42,159 bases of DNA from Campylobacterales bacterium (GTDB lineage Bacteria; Campylobacterota; Campylobacteria; Campylobacterales; Nitratiruptoraceae): positions 1 through 42,159 of the forward strand of contig JAMONM010000042.1 in NCBI GenBank assembly GCA_027065825.1. The letters run 5' to 3'. The position numbers were made by a program, and so were the translations under genes. Below the pieces are notes generated by a model that saw only the letters and a list, made by a program, of their open reading frames with translations, was not told the origin of the DNA and did not search any database. Below, piece by piece: positions 1-8,151 of the stretch. Position 1 is the first letter of the stretch, and each line of letters opens with the position of its first letter.

Positions 1-1
1 G

Positions 2-721
2 GCATTCCTGGAAGCAGAACTGCTGATTCAAGCTGGACTTGCAGACAGGGTGCTTATTGTTGGGATAGATGATCAAACCAATTCATTAGTTCTTGAACTA
101 TTCGGTATGCTTGAAGCCTCTATTACACCAGAACTTGAAACGAAGGGCATCATGCCAAGTGCTTTTGATGATATCAATTATGGCTTCCGACTTGGGCAAG
201 GTGCCGGCTATGTTCTGCTCGAAAGCGAAAAGTCTCTTAAAGAAAGCGGTAACAAACCGTTGGCTTATCTGGAAAAAACCGCGCTGACCGCTGAAAAGCT
301 TAGCAATCCGTTTGGACTGTCGCCGGATGGATTTGGTTATTACAAAATCATCAGGCAAGTTCTAGCACAAAGCAATGTGAATCAGAATGAGATTTCATTT
401 ATCAAAACTCACGGTACTGGTAGCAAATCCAACAATATTGCGGAGAGTAATGGAATCAAAAAGGCATTTGGTAATGAGTTCATTGCAACTAGCTACAAAC
501 CAGAGATCGGTCACACTCTTGGAGCAAACGCAATTATCGAGCTTGATATTGCACTCAAAGATGCCAAAGCAGGTTTTGTTCGTGGTATCATAAATCGTAC
601 CAAGCACGATGACCAATTCCTCTCGTACAATAAAGCAATGGATATTTCAAAAATTCTAATGCTGGGGAGTGGCATGGGCAATGTGTATGCTGCATCAATC
701 GTTTCTATCGCAAATTCATGA
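2..721 (+). CDS. beta-ketoacyl synthase, C-terminal part (5'-truncated by window edge)
   Basis: Frame stays open upstream of the listed ORF start to the window edge (AFLEAELLIQAGLADRVLIVGIDD...). KS motifs THGTGS and KPEIGHTLGA present; active-site Cys would lie outside the window. Confidence 0.85.
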   Translation, partial: AFLEAELLIQAGLADRVLIVGIDDQTNSLVLELFGMLEASITPELETKGIMPSAFDDINYGFRLGQGAGYVLLESEKSLKESGNKPLAYLEKTALTAEKLSNPFGLSPDGFGYYKIIRQVLAQSNVNQNEISFIKTHGTGSKSNNIAESNGIKKAFGNEFIATSYKPEIGHTLGANAIIELDIALKDAKAGFVRGIINRTKHDDQFLSYNKAMDISKILMLGSGMGNVYAASIVSIANS

Positions 722-1332
722 CCATACATGCTAAGGCTTTCGGCTACTTTAAGACAAACTGCTACATACTGGAGCAATCTGGTATGTCGCTCATTATTGA
801 TCCGGGGCAAGGTGCACACGCATGGATAGAGAAAACGATGAACGGAAAGCCGCTTGCTATACTAAATACCCACGGACACTATGATCATGTATTTGACAAC
901 TCAATACTACAGAAGAAAATGTCTATACCAATATATATACATCAAGATGATGCCTTACTACTTAAAGATGATGATACCGAAGTAGGTTTAATACCTTCTT
1001 TCCCAGATGTCTATCTAAATGATCAAACGGATTATGAGATTGGCCCTTTTCGCTTTAGATGTATTCATCTTCCAGGGCATTCGCATGGAAGTGTATTGCT
1101 TGACTTTGGTAAATACATCTTCAGTGGTGATTTTGTGATGGAGAACACAGTTGGAAGGTACGACTTTCGAACTTCTTGCAAAGCAGACATGCACAAAAGC
1201 CTTAAAAAATATAAGGACCAATTCTCTATTTATCGTAACAATCGACATGTACTTGTCTATCCTGGACATGGCAGACCAATTACTATTGGCGAATCTATAG
1301 AGACTATTAACAAATGGTTGAAATTTTTTTGA
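718..1332 (+). CDS. metallo-beta-lactamase-fold hydrolase (glyoxalase II-like)
   Basis: THGHYDH metal motif, LPGHSHGS, FSGDFVMENTVGR, YPGHG; start overlaps the KS stop. Confidence 0.85.
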   Translation: MTIHAKAFGYFKTNCYILEQSGMSLIIDPGQGAHAWIEKTMNGKPLAILNTHGHYDHVFDNSILQKKMSIPIYIHQDDALLLKDDDTEVGLIPSFPDVYLNDQTDYEIGPFRFRCIHLPGHSHGSVLLDFGKYIFSGDFVMENTVGRYDFRTSCKADMHKSLKKYKDQFSIYRNNRHVLVYPGHGRPITIGESIETINKWLKFF

Positions 1333-1357
1333 TAAAAATGACATAATAAGGAACAAC

Positions 1358-2467
1358 ATGAATGTATTGGCACTCGATTTCAGTCCTACACCTAAAGAGT
1401 TTTCACTTACGCACATGCTTTTGACGCGCTTTGTTAAAGGGATGATTTTAGCAGGTGCAAATGTTGAAATAATTAAATTCAGTAAAACTGATAACAACGT
1501 TGATCCATGTGTAGGTTGTCTTCACTGTTGGACTGTGACGCCCGGTGAGTGTAAAACAATTAAAGATGACATGAGCACGAGCGTATTCGCGAAATGGCAA
1601 AATGCGGATCTTGTAGTTTATGCTACGCCAATCTATAATCAATTTATGACGGCGAGTATGAAAAGTTTCATCGAAAGACTTCAGCCGGCAGGAGACATTG
1701 CAAATTTTAGAGGTCAAAGCAAAGCAAATTATCCGGATACGGTACTATTAGCTACGGCAACATATCATGGGAAAGAAGAATTCTCTTTTTTGTCAAGCTA
1801 TATGAATGGTTACTATGCCAAAGAGAAGAATTCCCGAATCCTTGTAGAACTTTATCGCCCACAAGTAAAATTCCTCAGTACAGACCTCTTCCCGAAATTC
1901 AAAAGTCGTATATTGTCAGCCTATGAGAAGGCTGGACAAGAATTAATCGAAACAGGTAGTGTATCCCCTGAAACTATTGACAATGCTACATGCGATCTAA
2001 CAGATATGGAACGCTTTAATAGACTGCAACTACTTATCAGCAGAACTATCCAAAAGCATAATATGAGCCACAAAGTATTTATAAGGAAAAAGCCTCCTCT
2101 TGATGTTACCAATATAGATGATTTTATCATGCTAAGTGGTTTGCTTATGGAAAATATGAACATTCCTAAAAAAGCCTTAGATGATTTCAAAATACAGATG
2201 AATTTTGTAGAAGGAAATTGTAGTACAGTGATCAGTAATGATAGTATTAAGGTCAGTAAAGGCATTGTTAAAAACCCCAACATACAAGTGGCGACCAACA
2301 TCGCGACATGGATGAGCATCATGGGAGGCAAAATAAGTTTTCAAGAAGCAGTTGAACAGCAGGATATAAATATTGAATTCAAAGACGAAAACAGTCGACA
2401 TATATTCCTCAATCTCATGCGTACTATGGCCCCAAACATTAGAGTGGAAAAAGGAGTGAGAACATAA
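1358..2467 (+). CDS. flavodoxin-fold NAD(P)H-dependent FMN oxidoreductase with C-terminal SCP2-like domain
   Basis: N-terminal half has VGCLHCW...GECKIKDDM-type Cys motif and ATPIYNQFMTASMKSFIERL; C-terminal ~130 aa resembles sterol-carrier-protein-2 fold (WMSIMGGKISFQEAVEQQDINIEFKDE). Confidence 0.7.
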   Translation: MNVLALDFSPTPKEFSLTHMLLTRFVKGMILAGANVEIIKFSKTDNNVDPCVGCLHCWTVTPGECKTIKDDMSTSVFAKWQNADLVVYATPIYNQFMTASMKSFIERLQPAGDIANFRGQSKANYPDTVLLATATYHGKEEFSFLSSYMNGYYAKEKNSRILVELYRPQVKFLSTDLFPKFKSRILSAYEKAGQELIETGSVSPETIDNATCDLTDMERFNRLQLLISRTIQKHNMSHKVFIRKKPPLDVTNIDDFIMLSGLLMENMNIPKKALDDFKIQMNFVEGNCSTVISNDSIKVSKGIVKNPNIQVATNIATWMSIMGGKISFQEAVEQQDINIEFKDENSRHIFLNLMRTMAPNIRVEKGVRT

Positions 2468-2856
2468 TGGAAATACGTGTTTATTACGAGGATACAGATG
2501 CCAATGGGATAGTTTACCATCCTAATTACATCAAGTATTGCGATCGGGCCAGATCAGAGTATTTTTTTCGGTATGGATTACGCCTCAAAGAAGGTAATTC
2601 ATACCTTGTGATCAGGAGTCTCGACGTTAAATATTATAAACCGGCGGTCTTGGGTGATATTCTTTTGGTTACCAATAAAATTGAATCAATTCAGAGGGCA
2701 TCCATTTCTGTATATCACGAAATATTGAAAAAGGATTCTGGTGAAAAGCTATTTTCCATGAAAATTACCCTTGTTTACTTAAGAAAAGGAGTGCCATCGA
2801 TGCTACCGGCTTCATATGTTGAGCTTTTTCATAAGTTCAATGATGGACTTATATAG
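2467..2856 (+). CDS. acyl-CoA/acyl-ACP thioesterase, 4HBT/YbgC family
   Basis: YYEDTDANGIVYHPNYIKYCDRARSEYF hot-dog thioesterase signature; 1 bp overlap with upstream gene. Confidence 0.88.
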   Translation: MEIRVYYEDTDANGIVYHPNYIKYCDRARSEYFFRYGLRLKEGNSYLVIRSLDVKYYKPAVLGDILLVTNKIESIQRASISVYHEILKKDSGEKLFSMKITLVYLRKGVPSMLPASYVELFHKFNDGLI

Positions 2857-2958
2857 ATTCAGTAACTTTGAAGCGTTGTAATTTAGCTGTAGTAACCAAC
2901 ACTTGATCTGACACTGATAAATTTCTCCTGAGAGTATTTGTTAGTTTGTTAGGAGCCA

Positions 2959-3300
2959 TTATATCCTGCTTTTTTCGATTAAAGCGATCATCTTGATCTG
3001 TGTAAGATGATTGTGTTTTTCGAAATATTCCATTAGGGTCATACCTTCACGGTTTTTACCCTTGACGGATTCGCTAGAAACTATAGTGTTTGAGTCATTC
3101 ATTTAAGTCATTTTGCAGCTCTTCGATGGATCAGTAGATTTTTTTCTAAACGAGATGGCATAGAACCTCCTACTGAACCGTCTTATGAAAGCGTTCACAG
3201 ATGTCGTTGGTTTGGAGAGATTTGGTTTTTGAGAGGATTACTCAATGACACAATAATACCATTCGTTGTTGACCATGCAGCTTACATAAAGCCAGTTTTT
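2959..3300 (-). pseudogene. decayed IS481/IS3-like transposase (rve integrase C-terminal region) remnant
   Basis: Reverse strand reads KSLQTNDICERFHKTVQ*EVLCHLV*KKIY*SIEELQNDLNE*LKHY, then after a frameshift GKNREGMTLMEYFEKHNHLTQIKMIALIEKSRI*. This matches the familiar 'Q-T-N-G-I-C-E-R-F-H-K-T ... S-I-E-E-L-Q-x-D-L-x-x-W-L' tail with several in-frame stops. Confidence 0.75.
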
Positions 3301-3322
3301 AAATAGACTACTTGGTCTATTT
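3301..3322. promoter_or_regulatory. perfect inverted repeat, TetR/NemR-like operator candidate
   Basis: AAATAGAC-TACTTG-GTCTATTT; inner TAGACTACTTGGTCTA differs by one base from TAGACCN4GGTCTA; lies just upstream of the 3374 KS gene. Confidence 0.5.
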
Positions 3323-3373
3323 TAAGGAAAAAAAGGTTAATATTCATTACAAAAATAAATTTAGGAGAATTCC

Positions 3374-4603
3374 ATGAAGCGCGTAGTTGTCACTGGAGTA
3401 GGAATGATTAATGCCCTTGGGCATACGAGCGAAACATCCTTTGATGCCATTACGAAGGGAGAGAGCGGTGTTGGGCCTATTACTCTTTTTGATGCTTCCG
3501 AACAAAAGGTTCGAATCGCAGCTGAAATTAAAAACTTTGATCCAGTTACTATTATGAACCCTAAAGACGTAAAAAAAGCTGATCGTTTTATTCATCTTGG
3601 TCTGCATGCGGCACGCGAATGCATCGAAGATGCTGGCCTTGCAGATTCTGATATAAGAGAATTATTTGGTATTAGTGCATCTAGCGGTATTGGAGGCCTT
3701 CCCCAGATTGAGAAAAATTCAATTATTTGCAACACTAAAGGCCCTGGGCGTGTTTCACCCTTTTTCATTCCATCGTCGTTGTGCAACATGTTGGGAGGTT
3801 ATGTATCGATCAGGTATGGATTGAAGGGTCCAAACTTGGCTTCCGTCACAGCATGTACAGCAGGACTTCATGCAATCACTGAAGCGACCAAGACGATTAT
3901 GCTTGGAGATGTTAAGGGAATGGTAGTGGTGGGTGCCGAATCTGCCATATCGGCCGTTGGAGTTGCAGGATTTGCCTCAATGAAAGCACTATCTACAAGA
4001 AATAATGAACCAAAAAAGGCATCACGCCCATTTGACAAGTATAGAGATGGTTTTGTTCTTGGAGAGGGAGCAGGTGCTCTTGTTCTCGAAGAACTTTCCC
4101 ACGCCTTAGAACGCGGAGCTAAAATTTACGGCGAAATCATTGGATACGGGGAAAGTGGAGATGCATACCATGTAACAATGCCTGCGCCGGAAGGCGATGG
4201 TGCATATCGAGCAATGAAGGCCGCCATGGCCAAAGCTGGATGGCCAAAGCTTGATTACATCAATGCTCATGGCACAAGTACTTATTACAACGATATGTAC
4301 GAGACTATGGCAATAAAAAAACTTTTCGGAGGCACGGATAAATGCCCGCCAGTAAGTTCTACAAAAGGGCAAATCGGACATTGCCTTGGGGCAGCAGGTG
4401 TGATTGAGGCAGTCATTTCTCTTAAAACAATGGAAAAAGGGATTATTCCCCCAACTATCAATCAAGAAGAGATCGACGAGAATTGTGATCTTGACTATGT
4501 ACCAAATAGCGCACGTCAAACCCCCGTTAATACAGTAATGAGTTGCAACTATGGCTTTGGTGGCACTAATGGTGCCATTATCTTTACAAAATACTCCATC
4601 TAA
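3374..4603 (+). CDS. 3-oxoacyl-ACP synthase II (FabF/KS-like)
   Basis: Cys motif SVTACTAGLHAI, NAHGTSTYYND, STKGQIGHCLGAAG; SD aggag upstream of ATG. Confidence 0.92.
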   Translation: MKRVVVTGVGMINALGHTSETSFDAITKGESGVGPITLFDASEQKVRIAAEIKNFDPVTIMNPKDVKKADRFIHLGLHAARECIEDAGLADSDIRELFGISASSGIGGLPQIEKNSIICNTKGPGRVSPFFIPSSLCNMLGGYVSIRYGLKGPNLASVTACTAGLHAITEATKTIMLGDVKGMVVVGAESAISAVGVAGFASMKALSTRNNEPKKASRPFDKYRDGFVLGEGAGALVLEELSHALERGAKIYGEIIGYGESGDAYHVTMPAPEGDGAYRAMKAAMAKAGWPKLDYINAHGTSTYYNDMYETMAIKKLFGGTDKCPPVSSTKGQIGHCLGAAGVIEAVISLKTMEKGIIPPTINQEEIDENCDLDYVPNSARQTPVNTVMSCNYGFGGTNGAIIFTKYSI

Positions 4604-4612
4604 TACAGTGAC

Positions 4613-5374
4613 ATGAAGATAACAGTTATTAATTCTAGCCCTAGAAAAAAGGGAGTGACTTCCTCGTTACTGCATTCACTTACAAATGGTTTCAATGACG
4701 CTGGAGCCATTTTTGAAGTTTACAATCTCTACGAGATGAATATAAAATATTGTGATGGTTGTTTTCAATGTTGGTACAAACACCAAGGTACTTGCAAATT
4801 CCATGATAGTTTTAATGAGATCTACAATACGATGATACAATCGGACCTGATTGTAATTGCATCTCCTATCTATGGAATGATGATTAATGGGATGCTCAAA
4901 TCATTTCTTGATCGTGTATCGATGGTCTCTCATCTTCCTGATTTTATCATAGATGAGCATAGTAAAAAAATGGTCAAGCCAATGTATGACTATCTTCCAC
5001 CAATTGCCATTTTAATGGTTGGCAATATGTCTGGGCGTGAAATTTTTGATGCCGCAACATTGTTTTTTACTGAATATTTTAGAATTACTAATGCGGAACT
5101 GAGGGTAATAATGTTACGTCATCAGTCTGAACTTCTCATTAGACCGATACTTGAAGATGTCAAATCGAAAGTATTTGGAGCCATGAGGCAAGCTGGTTTT
5201 GAATTGGTTAAAGAGGGAATTGTAAAGCCCAATACCCTTAAACAGATAGAACAAGACCTCCTTGAAATAGATAAATTTATTGAAGGACATAATATGTTTT
5301 GGAAGATTTGTACGCGTAAAAAAATAGCACCAATGAATGTGGAATTTGATAAATATCCGTTTTTAAAAATATAG
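4613..5374 (+). CDS. flavodoxin-fold NAD(P)H-dependent oxidoreductase
   Basis: NSSPRKKGVTSSLLHSL, CDGCFQCWYKHQGTCKFHD, ASPIYGMMINGMLKSFLDR; paralogous to the N-terminal part of the 1358-2467 product. Confidence 0.82.
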   Translation: MKITVINSSPRKKGVTSSLLHSLTNGFNDAGAIFEVYNLYEMNIKYCDGCFQCWYKHQGTCKFHDSFNEIYNTMIQSDLIVIASPIYGMMINGMLKSFLDRVSMVSHLPDFIIDEHSKKMVKPMYDYLPPIAILMVGNMSGREIFDAATLFFTEYFRITNAELRVIMLRHQSELLIRPILEDVKSKVFGAMRQAGFELVKEGIVKPNTLKQIEQDLLEIDKFIEGHNMFWKICTRKKIAPMNVEFDKYPFLKI

Positions 5375-5385
5375 AAGGAAATGAA

Positions 5386-6135
5386 ATGAAATTTACAGGA
5401 AAAAATGTACTTGTAACAGGTGGGGGTCGAGGTATTGGTGCCGGAATTGCAACCACGCTAGCGCAATATGGACTTAAAGTATGGATCAATTATAATAATT
5501 CAGAAGAGCATGCCAAGTCTCTTATGAATGAGATTCTTGATAAGTTTCCAGACGCAGAGGTTGAGACAATTAGATTTAATGTTGCTTCTGAAATGAATTT
5601 TCTTGATGCGATGAATCATATAATTCAACAAGATGGAGGGTTGGATTATCTTGTAAATAATGCTGGCATTACGAATGACAAGATATCGATCTCAATGAGC
5701 GTGTCTGAGTATGATCAAGTAATGAATGTAAATGCACGCTCATGTTTTATTGGATCTAGAGAGGCTCTCAAAATAATGGCTCGCAAACATTTTGGAGCAG
5801 TGGTAAATATTTCGTCAGTAACGGCTCAAATGGGGAATGTTGGACAAGTTAATTACGCCTCATCCAAAGGAGCAATAAATTCAATGACAAAAACATTTGC
5901 ACTAGAAGGGGCACTTAGGGGTGTCAGGTTCAATTCAGTCTCACCTGGACTCATTAAAACGGATATGGTTAAGCATGTCAATGATGACGCCATCAATGTA
6001 TTGAAAAGCCGTATACCCATGAGACGTCTTGGAACTATTGACGAAGTATCTTATACTGTAGCGTTTCTATTAAGTGATTACGCTTCGTATATAACTGGTG
6101 AAAATATCAATATCAATGGCGGTATCTATATGTAA
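5386..6135 (+). CDS. 3-oxoacyl-ACP reductase-like SDR
   Basis: VTGGGRGIGAGIA, NNAGIT, NISS...YASSKGA, INGGIYM; FabG-like. Confidence 0.92.
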   Translation: MKFTGKNVLVTGGGRGIGAGIATTLAQYGLKVWINYNNSEEHAKSLMNEILDKFPDAEVETIRFNVASEMNFLDAMNHIIQQDGGLDYLVNNAGITNDKISISMSVSEYDQVMNVNARSCFIGSREALKIMARKHFGAVVNISSVTAQMGNVGQVNYASSKGAINSMTKTFALEGALRGVRFNSVSPGLIKTDMVKHVNDDAINVLKSRIPMRRLGTIDEVSYTVAFLLSDYASYITGENININGGIYM

Positions 6136-6339
6136 TCCAAGGATGGTTTTTGGTATGATTAGGACAATGATATTAGATACTCTCACACATTAATGCACCG
6201 CTTGTTGTTGACAGAGGGTGAATTGCAGATCAATGATATTAGCCACTCCTTCAGATAGTCGTCCTCGCTGGGTTTGAGTAGGTCGCAACACGGCAATGTC
6301 TCGAAGCATGTTGTCCGGTTAGAGAGGCATATGCTCCAT

Positions 6340-6528
6340 CTTCAATTTGGCAGCAAATTTAGTACATTCAACTATTTTCTTGATATAGATTCGTCTTTGG
6401 AACCGGATATTTTGTACAGAACAAGAAAATCTTTAGAGGAGATGGGGCTTTTAAAAAAGATTTCCAAGGGAGAATACATAATTACCGATGTTTTTATTGA
6501 ATTTTATTTAAAAAATGTTTTTGAGTAA
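6340..6528 (+). pseudogene. truncated ATPase C-terminal (winged-helix) fragment
   Basis: LEPDILYRTRKSLEEMGLLKKISKGEYIITDVFIEFYLKNVF resembles the C-terminal wHTH of archaeal-type AAA ATPases; no P-loop part upstream. Lies in the 3' part of the ORF at 6274..6528. Confidence 0.45.
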
Positions 6529-6576
6529 ATATCAATTGCATTGGAATATGTGGTTCATGGAAGGAAATCTCAAAAA

Positions 6577-6936
6577 ATGGAAAAACTAAATATAATAATT
6601 TTAAATTTATTAGCATTAGTTACATTCTTTGCAACTATGTTTTTAATATTAGGGTATGTTTTTGCATCAGTAGCTTCTAAGATTAAAGCTCTTACAGAAA
6701 AAAAATATATGATATTAATAATTGGTTTACTATTTGACTTAATAGTTTATTATTTCTATTACAAAGTATTGTTAAACGAACTCTCTTTCGAATTGGTAGC
6801 TACTTTCTCAGATATGTTTGATGTTACCGTTTTGTTGCTTTTGCATGCGTTGCTGATAATTTTTTTCGGTTTTCACTTTAACCAACTATATCCAAATAGA
6901 GGACAAAAGGGTGTAAATGAAAAGGTTTATTGTTAG
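6577..6936 (+). CDS. small multi-pass membrane protein, unknown function
   Basis: Hydrophobic segments IIILNLLALVTFFATMFLILGYVF, YMILIIGLLFDLIVYYFYY, LLLLHALLIIFFGFHF; ATG at 6577 preferred over 6541. Confidence 0.6.
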   Translation: MEKLNIIILNLLALVTFFATMFLILGYVFASVASKIKALTEKKYMILIIGLLFDLIVYYFYYKVLLNELSFELVATFSDMFDVTVLLLLHALLIIFFGFHFNQLYPNRGQKGVNEKVYC

Positions 6937-7273
6937 CATTTGTATCGTAATTGCAAATTTTGCTTATGCCTGTACCGGTGACTGCATAACTTGTCATCCG
7001 GTGTTAAAAAAATCGATAGAGGAATCGCACCATCGAATCCTAAAGAGCTGTATAGAGTGCCATAAAAACAACACTGGCAATACCGGTTCTTGCGGACAAG
7101 ATTGCTTCGATTGTCACGACAAGCAAAAACTTATAGCTTCAAGTTTGCCAGAGCATCGGGCAATAAAAAAATGTTCTAAATGTCACATTGAAAGGTTCAA
7201 TATAATAGAAAAAAATTCGTTTTATGGGGAACATCTGCTTGATATAATTAATAAAGGGAAAAAGAATGAATAA
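6917..7273 (+). CDS. periplasmic tetraheme c-type cytochrome
   Basis: Signal peptide plus four CXXCH motifs: CITCH, CIECH, CFDCH, CSKCH. Confidence 0.85.
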   Translation: MKRFIVSICIVIANFAYACTGDCITCHPVLKKSIEESHHRILKSCIECHKNNTGNTGSCGQDCFDCHDKQKLIASSLPEHRAIKKCSKCHIERFNIIEKNSFYGEHLLDIINKGKKNE

Positions 7274-7559
7274 ACTAATTGAGAAACTGGGCAAAAAATA
7301 TGAGAATATGACGAAAAATGAGCTTATTGATGAATTAAAAAACGAGTGTAAGAGGCAAACTTGCTATGCTGATTGTTATGTTGATTTAATATGCGAAGAT
7401 GACAATGCTGTTGTTTTCGAGATTGGAATTTATTTCGAAGATGGTAAAGGATTTGATTTAAAATGTGCAGTTGAAAAACGCATCAAGATTTTTAAAAAAG
7501 TCGACGAAAAATTTAAATTACATACAGATACAGTTAAATATTATAAAGATTTTCATTAA
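7266..7559 (+). CDS. hypothetical small soluble protein
   Basis: 97 aa ORF overlapping the cytochrome gene end by 8 bp (translational-coupling arrangement). Confidence 0.5.
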   Translation: MNKLIEKLGKKYENMTKNELIDELKNECKRQTCYADCYVDLICEDDNAVVFEIGIYFEDGKGFDLKCAVEKRIKIFKKVDEKFKLHTDTVKYYKDFH

Positions 7560-7611
7560 AAAGTTTACCAATAAACCGAAAGCAAAAATATTTTTAAAAA
7601 CGGAGGAATGT

Positions 7612-8013
7612 ATGTCAATAAATATGTTTACATTGCTTTGTGTTTCAGCGTTACTTACTTTTTTTGCAATTGTATGTATATCTATATATAGGTTTATGAA
7701 GGAGAGGAAGTTTAAAAATTTTGCGTATATGATGCTTTCAATGGCCGCACTACTTTTTTTATATGGTTATGTATATTTTTTTTATAATTATGGAGAAATT
7801 GGGGAGGATGAATATAAACAATTGTATCAAATTGCCGAAGATCCTAAATATAGATTAGAGATATTCGATCTCTTAAAAGATGGCAAGATTACACCGGCTG
7901 AATGGAATATTTTTATTATTAATCATAAAGATGATCCAATCGATCTCGAAGATACCAAGAGGAACAAATTCAAAAATAGACTAATGGTAATGAAACAGAG
8001 ATTTGAAGTATAA
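7612..8013 (+). CDS. membrane protein with EF-hand-like loop
   Basis: ATG at 7612 preceded by ggagg; two TM segments; DLLKDGKITPAE resembles an EF-hand loop. Confidence 0.55.
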   Translation: MSINMFTLLCVSALLTFFAIVCISIYRFMKERKFKNFAYMMLSMAALLFLYGYVYFFYNYGEIGEDEYKQLYQIAEDPKYRLEIFDLLKDGKITPAEWNIFIINHKDDPIDLEDTKRNKFKNRLMVMKQRFEV

Positions 8014-8058
8014 AAAGCAAGAACCGGCCGGTGAGAGCATATCCCCTTGCGTTAAAAC

Positions 8059-8109
8059 CTTCCCATAAGGGAAGCTCCGCCTATATTGCGTAGCAATTAG
8101 GTGGGGAGG
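8059..8109. repeat. tandem stem-loop element
   Basis: CTTCCC-ATAA-GGGAAG (8059-8074) followed by imperfect inverted repeat CTCCGCCTATATTGC-GTA-GCAATTAGGTGGGGAG. Confidence 0.5.
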
Positions 8110-8151
8110 TTTACTTTTTGATTGGAAAAATAAAAAAGCAATTTTAGAAAA

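Noticed and set aside
1015-1497. 160 aa minus-strand ORF
   Set aside because: Spans the end of the MBL gene and start of the oxidoreductase gene on the opposite strand; no motif support.
6274-6528. ORF 6274 as a complete gene
   Set aside because: N-terminal third looks like read-through of non-coding junction; only the C-terminal ATPase-like tail is credible, so reported as a fragment.
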